64,000 nt of DNA from Pterobdella sp. o SKG-2022 (taxonomy: Eukaryota > Annelida > Clitellata > Hirudinida > Piscicolidae). The notes under the pieces are model-generated. The model worked only from the letters and a program-made list of their open reading frames with translations, did not search any database and was not told the DNA's origin. Below are positions 1 through 13,649 of this stretch, piece after piece. Position numbers and translations under genes: made by a program. The stretch spans positions 21,492,918 to 21,556,917 of the forward strand of contig OZ038322.1 in NCBI GenBank assembly GCA_964035795.1, written 5' to 3'. Position 1 is the stretch's first letter; each line of letters starts with the position of its first letter.

Positions 1-3000
1 GGTTTTGATAAAGATGTAACCAAAAACTTGCGTTAGATGTCGAAAACAAATGAATTTATTCAAAGATATCAGTTTGAACAAATTTTAATTAAAAAATTTT
101 TTGTCTTTGTACATTGAAAAAAAATTGTAAACGTTATCATTCGAAATGTTTTATTGTAATGTACTTTCTACTTTATTTACCTACTAAAGCAATTTCAACT
201 CTTCCATCAACATAAAAAGAAGCAGAAAAATTGGATAAATTTTCACTCAAAAGACTTATTGAAAAACTCCCCATGTGAAACACTTTAAATGACTTCGTCT
301 ACGATCTATCATCAAGAAATTTCAATTTTGATTGGCTGGGAGTATAAATTATTAGTTGAAGTCGACCATGAGAGTTCAATACTCAAACCCCAACTTCTGA
401 GTATTAAAATTAAATCAACCATTCGATTGACCTTAACTGGGGTTTCAAACACACAATTGACCGGTTCCACAAAACGCTTTTCGAAAACTAAATAAATGAG
501 CAATCGAGATGGTATTAACATCCCCTGTTGTTGATTTCATTTATTAACCAATCTCATTTATAAAATTAATCTATTTTAAAAGAAACCATAACAACATGAA
601 ACATAAGGTTTAAAAATTTATGAATTTTCATAAAACCAATTCGAAGAAATTTGAAGTTACTTCAGTAAGAAAAATTCATCTTAAATAGTTATATACAAAC
701 TTAAGATGTGAATTTTGTCAACCAGGGTTCAAAGAATGATCGATCGTTGAGAATGTAATTATTTTCCGAAAATAGATTGAACTCGAACGATTTAAAAAAG
801 TTTGTTCAAAAACATGAAATGTTTTATGTTGTCGGTCCTAACCCATGGAACAAACTTACATACAAACTTCTGCTTCCAAGTACACTTTTTGAAAAAAATC
901 GAAACAATTCTCTGTGTAGATCCTACAAAAATGTTTAACTTTTTTTCATTTCTCTGTGTATTGTGATCTTTATAGGTTTTATGATAATGTATTAAAAATA
1001 TCTGAATAGACTATATGGTTTAGTGACTGAGTTTTTTCAGTATAATCATACTTGCCTTTATACTGTACTTGAAAAATATATTTAAAAAAAATAAGATTAT
1101 TATGGAAAAAGCTTTAAAGTTCAATGATATAAAAATTAGTTTTGTTTCTTGATTTAGGGTAGTAATAAGCCATTTAGAAAATTTCCACAAAAAAAATTTA
1201 ATTCAATACAAAGTTCGAATAAAAAAAATTTTCATCAAAAAAACTGTTTTTTGAATAATACGCATGCTATAGAAGTTATTTCTACGAAATTTAAACGAGA
1301 GCACTACACACAAATACAACATAAGCTGTAAAGCATGTATCGGGAAGTTGCAACTTGACAATTTATTGTAAATTTTTTTTTTTCATATATTTGACTGAAA
1401 AATTTAATTGAAAACGCAAACAAAGATAAAAAACCAGCACACAGTAAAGGCTGCAAACATACGTATATCACTGCTAATTATTACTGCAGGTTAGCGCAGC
1501 CACTGCCATCAAGTGATCTTTTCAGCCTAAATTTTGTGCTTTTTGTTCAATATATTTCAAACAAGAGTAGAGCCAAAATTTGTAATAAATCATTTTGAAC
1601 ACGAAGTATTGTTTGTAGCGCAATTGTGATGATGAAAAGATGGCTGTTGTGGTTAAAAAATCCGCCAGAATTTATGTTTGCTTTCAATTCGTATATAGAA
1701 AAAGTTTTATGATTCATATTTATTGACGTAAAATACAAAAGCAATAGACGACTAAACTTTGTGTCAAAAATAAACCTAAAAATGCGTATATTAAACTAAA
1801 ACCATTTTTATGCTAATTGAGTCTTATGTGGTAGATACTTATTTGAAGGTATGATTTTCAACGAAAACACATGGGTGCTTTGATTTTATGGCTCTTTATG
1901 ATAGGTCTGAATAAAATCAAAATGAAATAACTAAATTTGAGTTTTATGCATCGTTTTTCAAAAGCGGATTTTAAGCAAAATGAATCGCTTTTCAACCAAA
2001 CTAAGTGTTGAAATTATCTTGACAAAATGTTAGTTGCAATAAAGACAGCTTATAAATTACTATATACTCGCAAGCCTAGATGAGTAATACACTGAATATT
2101 TTTATTTTATTGATGGAAACATACAATTGTAAAACACCAATGCTTGCATTTTTTTGACCATTGAAACTAAATCATTCCTAGGATTAAAAATGAAATTTTA
2201 TAAACAATCACAAACTACGATTCTTGAATAATTTGAGAACAAATTTTTCTGAAGCCTATTCCATTTGAGAATAATTGAAAATTTGGGTTTGGTACGCACA
2301 AATATATATAACACACATCAACGCACTGTTCGTATTCACGGACAAACAATAAAACTTTTATATATTCTGTTTTATTTCTTGTCTGTTTCTGTGAGGCGGA
2401 GATCTTTCAAATCCAATAAATTTTCTAGTTTTTTTACCTTGGCCTTCAAAATCTGTCAAAAACACAAATTTTAAAAATAGAATAATTTAAAATTCAAAAT
2501 ATTCAATAAAGCAGTTTTAAATTTTATGAATTTGAAAGCTTAGAACTTTATAATGATTTATGAACATCTAGAAAAAATAAAAGCACTTAAAAATAAATTT
2601 TTCATGCTAGCCCGCTCAATCCTTTCTTTCGAAATGAACCTAACTTCAAACCTTTATAACCATTTATAACAATAACAATGACACAAAGCTAATATTTCAG
2701 CAAGTTTATCTCACGCTGAAGCATATGAAAGTGGAATGTATTCTTTTTACGTAAACTTATAAAAATTTTTCAACACAAACCAGTTTTTTCTCGTATAAAA
2801 AATAAACTTTTTCCAAATTAAATGCTGAGAAATGAAGTAAATAAACAAAATTTTGCCACTGAGCTTCAGCAGATCATGATATGGTATGGAATAATTGAAG
2901 AACTCAGTGCAACAAAACAAAAAAATTTGAAGCGTTTATATATTTCTTTCAGCATTAAGCTTTGAAAACGCGTTCAAATGAGCTCTATGCTTTTTGAAGC

Positions 3001-3673
3001 CTAGAATAATTTTATCTATATATGCTTCATTAGAGAAAAAAACTAGTTGAATTGAATTGATTTGTCTTAAGACCATTTAACTGGATTAATTCAAAGCCGA
3101 ATGAACACTTTGAAGCAAGAAATACTATACCAAACATGGTAGTTCCGTAATAAAAATCTAATAAAAATTTTATAGGATTTTTTATCTTAATTTCTCAATA
3201 AAATTTCAAAATATCAACTTTAAAATATCAACCACGCAAGTATGACACGTGCTGAAAAACATTGTGCATCAAAAAGCTTGCTTTTTTAGAATCGAGAATC
3301 TTGAACATGTTGAACCGGAAAAAAGAAAATGGGCCTATAAAGTTGAAAATGAAATTTAGATAGTCGGTCAAGAAGATGGAAACTGACGAAAGTAATTGTA
3401 AATATAACAAATCGAATTATGCTATCATAAGGATTGCATCAAACATTCATGTCTCTTCATAAAATACCCGGAAATAGACTATACAAATAACTTAAAATAT
3501 TTTCCAGATTTAAAAAAACTGAATAGCCTTGATTAAATTTTATAAAAACGCTCATAAAACTGGAAGTATATTGAATGAGTGCAAAAATATGAAAAAATTA
3601 ATTAATGAACAAATGCCACTACAAAAAAATAATTAATAACTCAAAAATACTTCAAAACAACACTAAGAATGTG
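1..3673. other. Intergenic, no supported gene
   Basis: Very AT-rich sequence with long A/T runs and only short open frames in both strands. I see no exon flanked by convincing splice sites, no RNA gene and no recognisable mobile element. The 3' end of the SPEF1 gene may extend into it: the last recognised SPEF1 exon lies just to the right, and a further terminal exon could sit here, but I could not identify one. Confidence 0.5.
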
Positions 3674-6600
3674 TTAATTGAATAATGAAAAACAAATCGA
3701 AATGACACAACGAACATCGATAGTCTCGTCCTTGGAGACCAGAGCCATCTCGAGAGACAGAAGTTTCGTTTGTAGAGTGTTTATGGTGTCAAGTTGACTA
3801 TCACCCTTTTCTTTCATCGCTTTTTTGTTGGCATCTTCATTATTTCCTAAATTAATTTTTTACATGATATGATTATTTAAATTAGGCAAGAACTTCATTT
3901 TTGATAATTAAATTTCTCAGAGACGTTTCCAGGTGTGAAAAAAAGCAAAAGATCTTGAAAAATTAAAATCACAGACAACAGAAAGAATAATTAAATGGAA
4001 TAGAACGATTCTGAAAAGTATAGTTATTGTTTTTAAATTGATAGAGAAAAATGAAATTTGACAACTTTTCAAGTCTAATGCTTGAGAAATATTGAAAGAG
4101 TTGCCAAGCCTTTAATTGTGAAGCTGTCTAGAAACCCGTTGGACAGTAAATAAATTGAAGTGTTGTTTCAATATTAAAAACAAAAACCTTTATTAATAAC
4201 CATTTTTTTCAGTCCATAAAAATATTCAAGTATAAAAAAACTCTTGTGAAACTTGTAATTGAAAAACTTATAAATTAAGAATATTCTATGATTTTAACTC
4301 AAAACTTTTGAGATATTAACAAAAATAATTACTTGCGTAGGAATCTTCCAAATGAGGTTCTGAAAATATGGAATTCATCAGTGAGGGTTTGAAGCAAAAA
4401 TAATTGGAAACAGTTAGGAATAGCTGACATATTAGCTCAAGTATGTGGACTATGAAAATATCAATTTTTGAAATATATTTCTTTAAAAATGACGTTTTTC
4501 ATGTTATCCCATACTAGATGTACTCGAAGCAAAGTCAAAATGACCCCATAAAAATATTAAATAAAAAGTTTCATGGTTTATATTTAAAATGAAATTTAAC
4601 AAATATCATTTTAAAAAATAAGAATTCAATATTTTCCCCATTAGTTCGTCTTGGTTGGCTAACCATGCTTAAGCTTTCGTAGATTTTTTATATCTATGTG
4701 GCTTTTCTCAAGTGCAGCCATTAAAATAAGTGGTGAGTTCAGTGTGATGCCGCCAAATTTTCATGAGTGAGTTTCCATCTAATGGGTATATTTTTTTCAG
4801 TTTCTTTTAGAAAGCTGTTTAGTGCTTATGATTAACGTAATGTGGGTGTTCAATCTTTTATCGAAATTTTACGCTATACTCCGTACAGATGCCCTAGTCT
4901 TATAGTGCCGATTGTCTTCAATCTCGTTACGCTTTTGTTTTTGGTGCAAAAAGGAACTTCAATGGTCAAACATGAAGAAACTATTCAGCTGTATAGTATT
5001 CATAACCACCAGTACACTCTGCTTTTGTTCAGTTGTCCAGCGCTGTATAGAATCCAGTTTTCTTGAGTTTTTCGTATCTTTGAATTTTTTTTTTATTAAA
5101 AAAATCATATTTTTTTGCCTTCATTATTTCTTGATTAAAATCCCTTATATCGAAGAGGTGCTTGAAGTATAAACTTGCCTTCCGCTGCACAAGCACCTCT
5201 CTAGTTGAACGCTCATAAACATTTTATAAAAAAATTATTTTGAAATTATTATTTTTATTTATATTCTATTTTTGTAAAAAAATATGAATTCAAAGTCTAT
5301 TTTTTCTAAGATGTCACTCGTGTTATATTTAAAAATTTTTAATGCTTTCACACTTGCTTCCCCCAAAAAAACGTACGAAGGTCACAGTTGATTTTTCATC
5401 GTGACACCATCTTTGTAAAGCTTGTCGACTGCCAAAAACAATTTCTATATTAGTTATGGCGAAGGTGCTGCTATAACGTATGGAATTCAGTTTTTGTTTT
5501 TCTCATTAATTTCTCATTATTAATCTTATTTTGAATTTGAGTTATTTTTTGACTCACTTTTACAACTAGTTTTCTTTGTTGGATTTTAACAAAAACTCTG
5601 TTGAAGAAATTTTTTAGTGGTATCTTTTGTATCCTCATTATCCGTTAGAGTTTTTAGGTATTTGACCATCATTCTGTCTGTGTATGCAGACATGTGTTTT
5701 TTTAGCCAAGCAGTTTAGGCTCTGATGAATGAAGATAAAAAAAGCACAAAAGTTCAAACCCAAAGTTGTCTTAAGCAAGCTTACATCATCAAATCCCTCA
5801 ATGAATAATGGCTTTGTGAAGTCAAATTTATATGAAATTAAGCTTGCTGTTTGGTGAGAAAGAAAAATGCTGTCAACTCGAAAGGCCTTTTTGAAAAAAT
5901 TCAATAAGAATTGAATTCTTTTGAATTTTCACTACACCTGCGTCTATCAAGCTTTATACTTTATATAAATATTTTTCATGATCTCAATAGAATTTTCTGT
6001 TGAGAAAAACAAACTCTTATTGTTTTTTGATTGCACTGTGTTGATGAATTTCTTGCATTTGTCATGCTTAAGTTTAGTATATAATGTGTAGGTAATTTTT
6101 GGCAGATATTCATGTAATTTATCTGTTTTTTCATGAAGTCAAACCTTTATTTTGTTTTAATGCTTAAAATGCAGTCTCTGCTTACTCATCAACATAATGC
6201 AGTGGTTTTAACTTCATGCATTCTGGTTTGAGTAGGTTGGTTATGTATAGTTTTTATTTTTGATCGTTTAATTATGGAAATTTCAATTGTTTCGTGTTAG
6301 AAAGTCAACGAGGGCGTTTTTGTTAAACGCAAGTTTTTGGTGTGCTATTATGTGATGTTTGTTCATTCGTCTTGCTTTGTAATTATGAACTTATTACTTT
6401 TAACAAGCATTTCATTTCACCTGGTGTTTCACCAACTCTCAAAAACGATTGCGTTTCAATGTTATATGGTCTTTTCATGTTGAGTTTTATTCATTTTTTC
6501 AAAGAAAAACTTCATTCTTGCAACTAAATACACAATAAAAATTTCTTCCTGTCAAAAGTTTTTCAATAAATTTTTTCGTTTTTTAATTTCAAATTTAATA

Positions 6601-9600
6601 ATGGTGAAAACTCATTCATATTTGATTATTTCAAGTTTTCGTCAAGTTCAGGTGAGATTATTTTATAACTAATGCACTTTTGAACACATTCTGATTAGGT
6701 ATAATATAAGCTATTTCTAACCTGTTCCTTCTTTGTTTAATGTAAATATATTATCAAAATTTTTTTGCATTACGTCATAAATAAATATACCAATCGAAGA
6801 AATTATTTTGAAAAATCTTAACTTATTCGTTTTTGAGTTTTTACTTGAGATGAACTTTGCAAAAATCATTATAAGAAATAAACTAAATAGTACGAAAACT
6901 CTAAATGACACGAGTATGTAACTAACCAGCATAGGAAGCTGTGTTGAGGTGGACTTCTGTTGTTTCAATGTCACTGTTGGCGAGACCAGCTTCAATTTTA
7001 CAGCGAAGAAGCAGCAGAAATTGCTGGATGGCGTTTGGTTGGCACGTTACTATGCTCTTAATAACATCTTCACTGATTTCAAACTTCAACTTTCTAAATA
7101 CTTTGCTGTCAAAAGATATTGGAAGTTTTCACGTTCTATAAGAATTTTAAAGAAAATTAACAACGAAGTCTATGCGTCAACTTAGTAATTAAATGAACGA
7201 AATTCGAATTTATTAAATGATTTTTATGTAAAAAGATAATTTAGGTTTAAAATTGATGCTGAATGAGACTAAACACGTAACGTAATGAACTTAATTTTAC
7301 GGAAATATTTTTTGTTATTTCCTATCACATGAATAAATTTGGCTTTACTCTTATAGATAAAATTTCTAATAGTGTTTCAAGAATGATTAATACGCAGAAG
7401 AAATGATATAAGACGGACTAAGCAAGCTTTTTAATCAAGTTGATTTAGTGTGAAGCAAGGAATCATGAGAAAAACCCAAAAATTCAACAACTTTGTTATT
7501 GGACTTTTAATGTAAATAATTTTTTCAATTTAACCCACTTTAAAACGCTTTTCTCACTTTTTTTTTCCAATAATTTCCAAACTTACCAGCTTTTCCACAA
7601 GCAATATTCCCCGCATCCTTTAAAACAGCACAAGTTCTCCCTTTGCGTAAGAAAGGCAATTTGGACCCTACCATTCCTTCGAACTACCGCCTTATTTCTA
7701 ACTTGAGCACCATTTCAAAAATTATCGAAAGACTCGTTCATTCCAGAATAACTTCTCACGTTTCATCATCTCCTAATTTTAATCCTTTCCAATCAGCATA
7801 TCGCAAGCACTACTCAACAGAAACCACACTCTTACGCATCACTGACAGTCTTCGCAACATCTGCGCTACTGGACATGCGGCCATTTTGGTTTCGTTAGAC
7901 CTTTCTGCTGCTTTTGACACTCTCGATCACAATATCTTAATTGATATTTTGAATAGATACTTCAATATTTCTGATCTCACTCTTTCTTGGTTTCGCTCTT
8001 ACCTCTCTCAACGTTCTCAGTTCGTTAAAATGGACAATTTCTCTTATCTTACATCACTCAACTCAGACGTGCCGCAGGGCTCCGTTCTGAGACTAATCCT
8101 CTTCTCTCTTTATACATCACCCATGTGTAGCATTATTTTAGAGCACGACTTGCTTTTTCACCATTTCGCTGATGACATCACTCTTCACTGAAGTATCTCA
8201 CCTAGATCCTAGCCCCACTCTCCTTAAATTATCTAGTTGTCTTTCCACTCTAAACTCCTGGTTTTCTCAAAGCCAACTGAAACTAAACCCTACTAAGAGT
8301 GAGGTTATGTTTTTCGGCAGCTCTCGTCTTTAAGCAAAATACAATCTTCCTTCTGTGGTAACTCTCGACGGCACCACACTTCCTATATCTTCCAAGCTCA
8401 AAATCTTAGATGTCACCTTAGATTCAAATTTGAACTTTGCTCACTTTATTTCTCAAATAATCCAATCTTCCAATTTCCATATCTATGCCATAAAACAAGT
8501 ACGCAAATTCTTACCTCTTTCCACTGCTAATGCCCTCTTTATCTCACTAGTTCTTTCCAGATTGAACTACTGTAATTCTCTTCTTTGCGGGCAGCCAAAC
8601 TATCTTTTATGCAAACTTCAAGCCCTCCAAAACCACGTGGCCAGGACGGTTCTTCAAGCTGATTATTTCAGTTCTTCCAGCGACTGTCTTGATCGTTTGC
8701 AATGGCTACCTGTCTCCCAAAGATGCAAGTTTAAATTACTTTGGCTCATTGCATGCACTCTCAAGCTTGAACAACCTGCTTATCTTTTTGATCTTTTGTC
8801 AATCAGACACACACGTCAACCACTCAGATCCTTGCACTCTGGTTCCCAGCTTCATCAGCCCGTTTCTTCAGGCTTGTTTACAAGTCGCTCTTTTTCGCAC
8901 CAGACTCCACGTCTGTAGAATTCACTTCCTTCTAACTTGCGCTCATCGCCTTCTCTCATGAACTTCCGCAAACTTTTGAAAACTCACTTATACCATAAAC
9001 ACCCCCAGTCATAATCTCTTACAAACCTTGAGTGCCTCTGAAGCAATCTTGAATTGATAACTGTGCGCTATAAAAATCTTAATAATAATAATTTAAGATA
9101 TGGGATTGTAAAAGTACAGATGCTTTTGATTGATTGTTTGTTCATGATTATTTCACTAATTGATGCATCAACCGAGTGGAAGACTTGAACTGCTAGTTTG
9201 ATACGCTGTTCTGCTACTTTCTTATGAGACATACCAAGAAATACAAAAAAGCGATGAATGATTTGCATGTAGCATGCATTTGGGTCTTAAATATCATTTA
9301 AACATTTGTTTTTTAACAATTTTTAAAAACCATGGTAAAAGTTTATAAAACTGAAAAATTACCAATTATTAAATAAGGAATTATATAGTTTTTAAATTAT
9401 CTATTAAAAGCTTATACAAATCTACATAATGGAAAGAGAAGAGATTATTCAAAATTTTCTTCAAAGCTTTTCTTAAGACACTTTTCAATTTTCAAATAAA
9501 TTGCTAATATAAGTTTTGTACTTGAAAAAAAATTTTTAAAATTGTCTTTCGTATTTCATACAATTTTAAATTTTCATTTAAAAAAGCATATTATTCTCTC

Positions 9601-10608
9601 ATAAAAAGCATTTTTAAAAACTAAAACGTCGAAACTTCAAAATGGAAAAGGTTATAAAACTGTTCAAATCAAAAGAGGATTAGTTGAGTTTAGTCTTTAA
9701 AAGTATGTGGTAATATTCCTATAACATTGGACCTATGATGAAAAAATCATACAGATTTTTTTTAGAAAAGATTTTCATGTGATTTAAAAATGTATAAAAA
9801 TGCATCAGCTGCAAGAATTTCAATGAAATCAATTTCGAAAAATGTCTCGTTATTACTTTTTTTTCATAACATTACTGCAATCAATACAGTTAGAGATTTC
9901 CCACACATCCAATGACAAAAAAAATAATGAATTCAATATTATCAAAAATAAATTTGTGAAATCCAGTTAAAAAACCTTCATTATAGATTAATTCATTTGT
10001 TTGAAAGCATTCTATCGAATCTCATTCTTACCGATTGAGTGTTTTCCAATTGATAATTTTGTTGTTGACTCCAAGAGCTGAAGGATAATTATGCAGGTCG
10101 ACATAGTTTGGGTAGTAAAACTTCACCACTTCTGCTATCAAAACTGTTTTGTTTAAAAGATAGAAATTAGCTTAAAAGTTTATATAGGTTTAGTGAATCG
10201 ATCAATTGAACATGAATCTATTAAATAAAATGTTTGTTAAAAATATATGCGATTTTGGAAAATTTTTTCGAAGGAAATTCTTAGCACGAAAATCTAAAAA
10301 GTAAACTAAAAATTTAAATAGAAGGTTTCTAATTTCAACTATAATGAAAAATAGTTTTATAAAAAATCATAAGACAATTATTTCAGTGGAAAATGTTAAT
10401 GAAATTTTGTGACTGATGTTGACTCATTAAAAGTTGTTATGACAGTCACAAATGAGTTCTTATATTTTTAAAACTTGGAGTTTTGCTTCGAAAATTCACT
10501 CTTAAACTAACCCCCATCAGAAAAATCTCGTTTGAGGTCTTTTTTTGGACGAGAAAAAGGAATTTTGTCTACCCAAGCGAATAAATCATCTATCAACTCT
10601 TCATTCAT
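3674..10608 (-). CDS. SPEF1: SPEF1/CLAMP (sperm flagellar protein 1), 4 exons
   Basis: SPEF1 is a microtubule-binding protein of the axoneme central apparatus and of cilia and polarised cell cortex, with an N-terminal calponin-homology-like domain and a C-terminal coiled coil. Exons on the minus strand: 10608-10512 (ATG; MNEELIDDLFAWVDKIPFSR, then ...KRDFSDG), 10143-10032 (VLIAEVVKFYYPNYVDLHNY ... NWKTLNR), 7105-6927 (KVFRKLKFEISEDVIKSIV ... LRCKIEAGL), and 3846-3716 (coiled coil, LQTKLLSLEMALVSKDETID). Intron phases 1, 2 and 1 agree at every junction, and each block matches the family in order. The total is about 173 residues against about 236 in the human protein, because the variable middle is missing. 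The end is uncertain: either a splice at 3716 (donor GTTCGT) or read-through to a stop at 3674. Intron 2 holds an antisense LINE. Seen: exons and phases. Known: the family role. Confidence 0.86.
5154..5200. repeat. Perfect 11-bp hairpin in SPEF1 intron 3
   Basis: AGAGGTGCTTG at 5154-5164 is followed by its exact reverse complement CAAGCACCTCT at 5190-5200, with a 25-base loop. The stem is GC-richer than its surroundings. A small RNA hairpin is possible, but the stem is short for a microRNA precursor. Confidence 0.6.
5329..5502 (-). other. Coding-like open frame, unassigned
   Basis: A 57-codon frame without an ATG, open from just after a TGA at 5503-5505 to a TAA at 5329-5331, with balanced codon content (includes QALQRWCHDEKSTVTFVRFF). 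It lies on the coding strand of SPEF1 inside intron 3, but no acceptor gives the phase needed to splice it to SPEF1 exons. The neighbouring 4.6-5.9 kb also has unusually long open frames on both strands, so this may be the remnant of a mobile-element protein or an exon of an unknown nested gene. I do not recognise it. Confidence 0.25.
7580..9091 (+). mobile_element. 5'-truncated CR1/L2-like LINE, inactive
   Basis: Reverse transcriptase of a non-LTR retrotransposon. Recognisable from about 7583: FKTAQVLPLRKKGN, then SNYRLISNLSTISKIIERL, FNPFQSAYRKHYSTETTL, motif A DLSAAFDTLDH, motif B VPQGSVL and motif C HFADDITL. Both catalytic aspartate motifs are intact, but a stop after ITLH (8189-8191) and a frame change before 8355 break the protein; the thumb and C-terminal part resume at 8355-8918 (SRLNYCNSLL, LQWLPV). 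The 3' end, GCGCTATAAAAATCTTAATAATAAT near 9066-9091, is the short-repeat tail typical of CR1/L2 elements. There is no endonuclease domain, so the copy is 5'-truncated. It lies antisense in SPEF1 intron 2. Confidence 0.9.
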
Positions 10609-10841
10609 GCTTGGAAATGTTGTTCAACTGTCTAAGCAAATGGAAATTCACGAGTTTTGACAATCAATTTATTTAGTTAAACATTACTTCAATTTCAACT
10701 ATTAGTTGTTTGCAGAAGTTTTCATCGGAAAAATATAAATACATAATTTCATCAATTTTTTGAAAAAATAATTTAAAATCAATGAAAAATTATTTCAAGA
10801 AATAACTTACTGAAAAGTTGTTGTGTTGTTTTCGAGATTTG

Positions 10842-10855
10842 GTTACTATGGAAAC
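10842..10855 (-). promoter_or_regulatory. RFX X-box upstream of SPEF1
   Basis: GTTTCCATAGTAAC on the minus strand (GTTACTATGGAAAC on plus) fits the 14-base RFX/DAF-19 X-box consensus RYYNYYWTRRNRAC in both orientations. It lies 234 bases upstream of the SPEF1 ATG, in the usual promoter range. RFX factors drive ciliary genes, and SPEF1 is a ciliary gene, so the placement makes functional sense. The consensus match is seen; the regulatory role is inferred. Confidence 0.7.
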
Positions 10856-13649
10856 TGACGATTATTTTGCGTAGCCACAAAGCGTTTAAAAATTAACTTT
10901 TAAAAATTTCCAAAGTAAAAAACTATTTAAGTAGATAAATTATGTTTGATAAAAAATTAAAATGCAAATTATAAAAACTTTTGTAGTTCAAATCCAAGTT
11001 TTTAATTTGTTCAAAAGATGGCGTTCACAAAGCTTAAAAGCGAAAATACATTTTATTTAAAAAGTCTTGAAAACTATAAGCGTAAAATTTTATTATATTC
11101 TTGCAAAGTTTTTACTAAAAATGTTGAAAAATCTTTTTATAAAATTTAAAAGAAAACATACATCATGACGAAACTTTTAATTAAATTTGCAATTCAAACA
11201 TCCTATTAACGCTCTTATAAATGAATAACTTCTCACTAACAGTTAAGTTCTCTTTCAAGTTTTAATTAGCACACTTCGTGCTTCAAAATTCAACTAACTC
11301 ATTCTTTTAATGCTACACAATTGTTTTGAAGCATTTCTCAAAATATTTGAAGACACAAACATAATCAAATGAAAATATTTGTTAGGACAAATAAACTCTA
11401 CAATATACCTTTGTGCGTGTAGAAAAAAAGTAATTTAATAATCTAATAATATATCGGTAAAACAATTTTTAAAAAATTTTCGTATGAAAACGCATTTTTA
11501 TTTTTTCATGTTGTTTTTGCATTTTTTGCGTCTTTCATCTTTTTCTCGTTTTTCAAACCGCCTTTTTTGAACTTTCTCCATTATTTTTAGTCGCTGTTAT
11601 TTTTCTTCTACTTATCTATATTCAATCTAAAGCACCAAAAAAATTTTTTGTCTTCAGAGCCAATATTTGAAATAAAGAAATTATAATGGGAGTTTTAGTG
11701 CCGAAATAACTTTTTAATTAAAAACTCAGCTTCAATTTAGAACCAAGCTTGTTTTCTTTTTACAAACGTATGAAATATCATTAAAATTCAGAGCCATTTT
11801 TTGATAAATATTTTAAAAAGTGTTAACAGAAGAGTTTGAATCTGGTCATATAGTATTTTAATTCAATAAATTTAACTTTCGTTTGACGGCTTAATATCCA
11901 TAATTTCTATAGTTTCTAAGCTAAAAATATTCAATAAAAAAAACGAAAACTTGGAAATGAAGTTTGAAATATTCATAAAATTTTATTCCAAATATCTCAG
12001 TCACTTCCTTACTCATAAGTTATCCGATCAACTTTTATCCAATGTATAAAATTCTCGGAAGCCACACGTTTAAAAGATATCCACGTTAAGAAGCAAATAT
12101 ATATTTCATTTTATTCCCAAGTTCTAGTTATTGTTTCTTATCATTAATCTCTGCAGGAAAGAAAATAATTTGTTTTGTTGTCTCATTTCATCAAATAAAT
12201 TCACTTCAATATTTTTTCAATATATCCATTGATTTCTCAACTGGTATGCCATTTTTAAAGAGTTCATTTATCCATACATCCATATGAAAGAAGTCTGAGT
12301 AGAAATTAAATAAAAGTATATGGAGCCTAATAATGACTCTCAGTTTGTATGTGGATATGATAGGCGAGATACTGGAACCTTAGGGTGTAGTAAAAGATAG
12401 GGCATTTATAAATATTTCTGCAGTCTACATTAATGTTCAAAATTCAGAAAATATTTTTGATTTTATTTGAATTAAGTTAAAATAAGAAGGAAGAAGAAAG
12501 CGTTTGAAAAAAGAATGGTGGTGAGATACTTATTGTTTTCCATTGTTTTTTAGATTTTTTCAATATTCTAGAATAGTGATGCCATTCAACATTATTTTAG
12601 TGTTTGTTCAACAAGTTATTCATATAATTTTCAACTTTGTATCTAGTTTCGCCCGTTTTCCTCACCAAGAAGCGAGTGGAAAAATGAAAGTTGTCATTAT
12701 CTTTTTTCATAGTTTTTCAATTTTTCTTCTTTATTAAAGTTTCTTTTAGTCATTTTATTAAATTTCCTGCTTAAAAAACCAATTCATGATTAAGCTTTTC
12801 TATATCATTATTTGAGATGGCATTTTCATATTTAATTTTTCAATTCAAATTTTGTCAATTAATTTTAGAAGTCGATTAAATTTCTCAACTTTTCATATCA
12901 TTCAGTTGTTTAAGATTGTTGTCTATAATCCATAACCACTTAGCTCTTTTGACGATTTGTTAAACGTTCTTTTGGTTTTTTATGAATTTTTTCTTATTAA
13001 TTTATGACTATACAAAAAAAATCCTCCAAAATCTTTTTACTCTTCCATGATAACAAACACAAAAACAGTTTTGAAAACACATAAAAAAATTTATCGTAAA
13101 AAGCCATCTTAAAAGAATTGATATCAAACGCATTTTACCTTCTATTGTCTCATTTTGTAAGAAATATGCTGTGTTTTCAAGGTTATTTTCATTTTGAATA
13201 ACATTAATTTTTCTTATAAATTTTCAAATCTAAGATTTCGAATTGAATTTTTTATTATAAAGATAACAATAACAAAAAAACTAGTGACAAAAATTGCTAG
13301 CTTACTATCAGGTTATAAGGATTAAATTCATTGCGAATTACAGTGTGCCAAAGTACGTCTCAAAGTATTGTGATATTTAATAGTTTTTTTTATGTGAGAA
13401 TGATACCAAAAAAAAATCAAAAACTTTTTTTTTGATGTCAACAAGTGTGGAATATTTAAGAATGATTTAATATAATAGTTATATACATATTAATATTTTA
13501 TATATCAATTTTAATATATTAGATTTATTGAATCAAAGTTTATTTGAGTTTTTATAACAAATCTTCATGTAAATATGTGTACACATTATTTTATTTCAGT
13601 GTATTAGACATTTTTATGACTATCAGTTTTTTACTAGTTACCTTCTGCC
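10856..13649. other. Intergenic, no supported gene
   Basis: AT-rich spacer between the divergently arranged SPEF1 (minus) and the secreted-protein gene (plus). A patch near 12640-12700 is slightly GC-richer and open in more than one frame, but has no convincing exon boundaries. No RNA gene or mobile element was recognised. Confidence 0.45.

Noticed and set aside
4842..5172. Two overlapping plus-strand open frames of 74 and 86 codons.
   Set aside because: They overlap in different frames, are rich in F, L, I and C from T-runs, and have no splice signals or family match.
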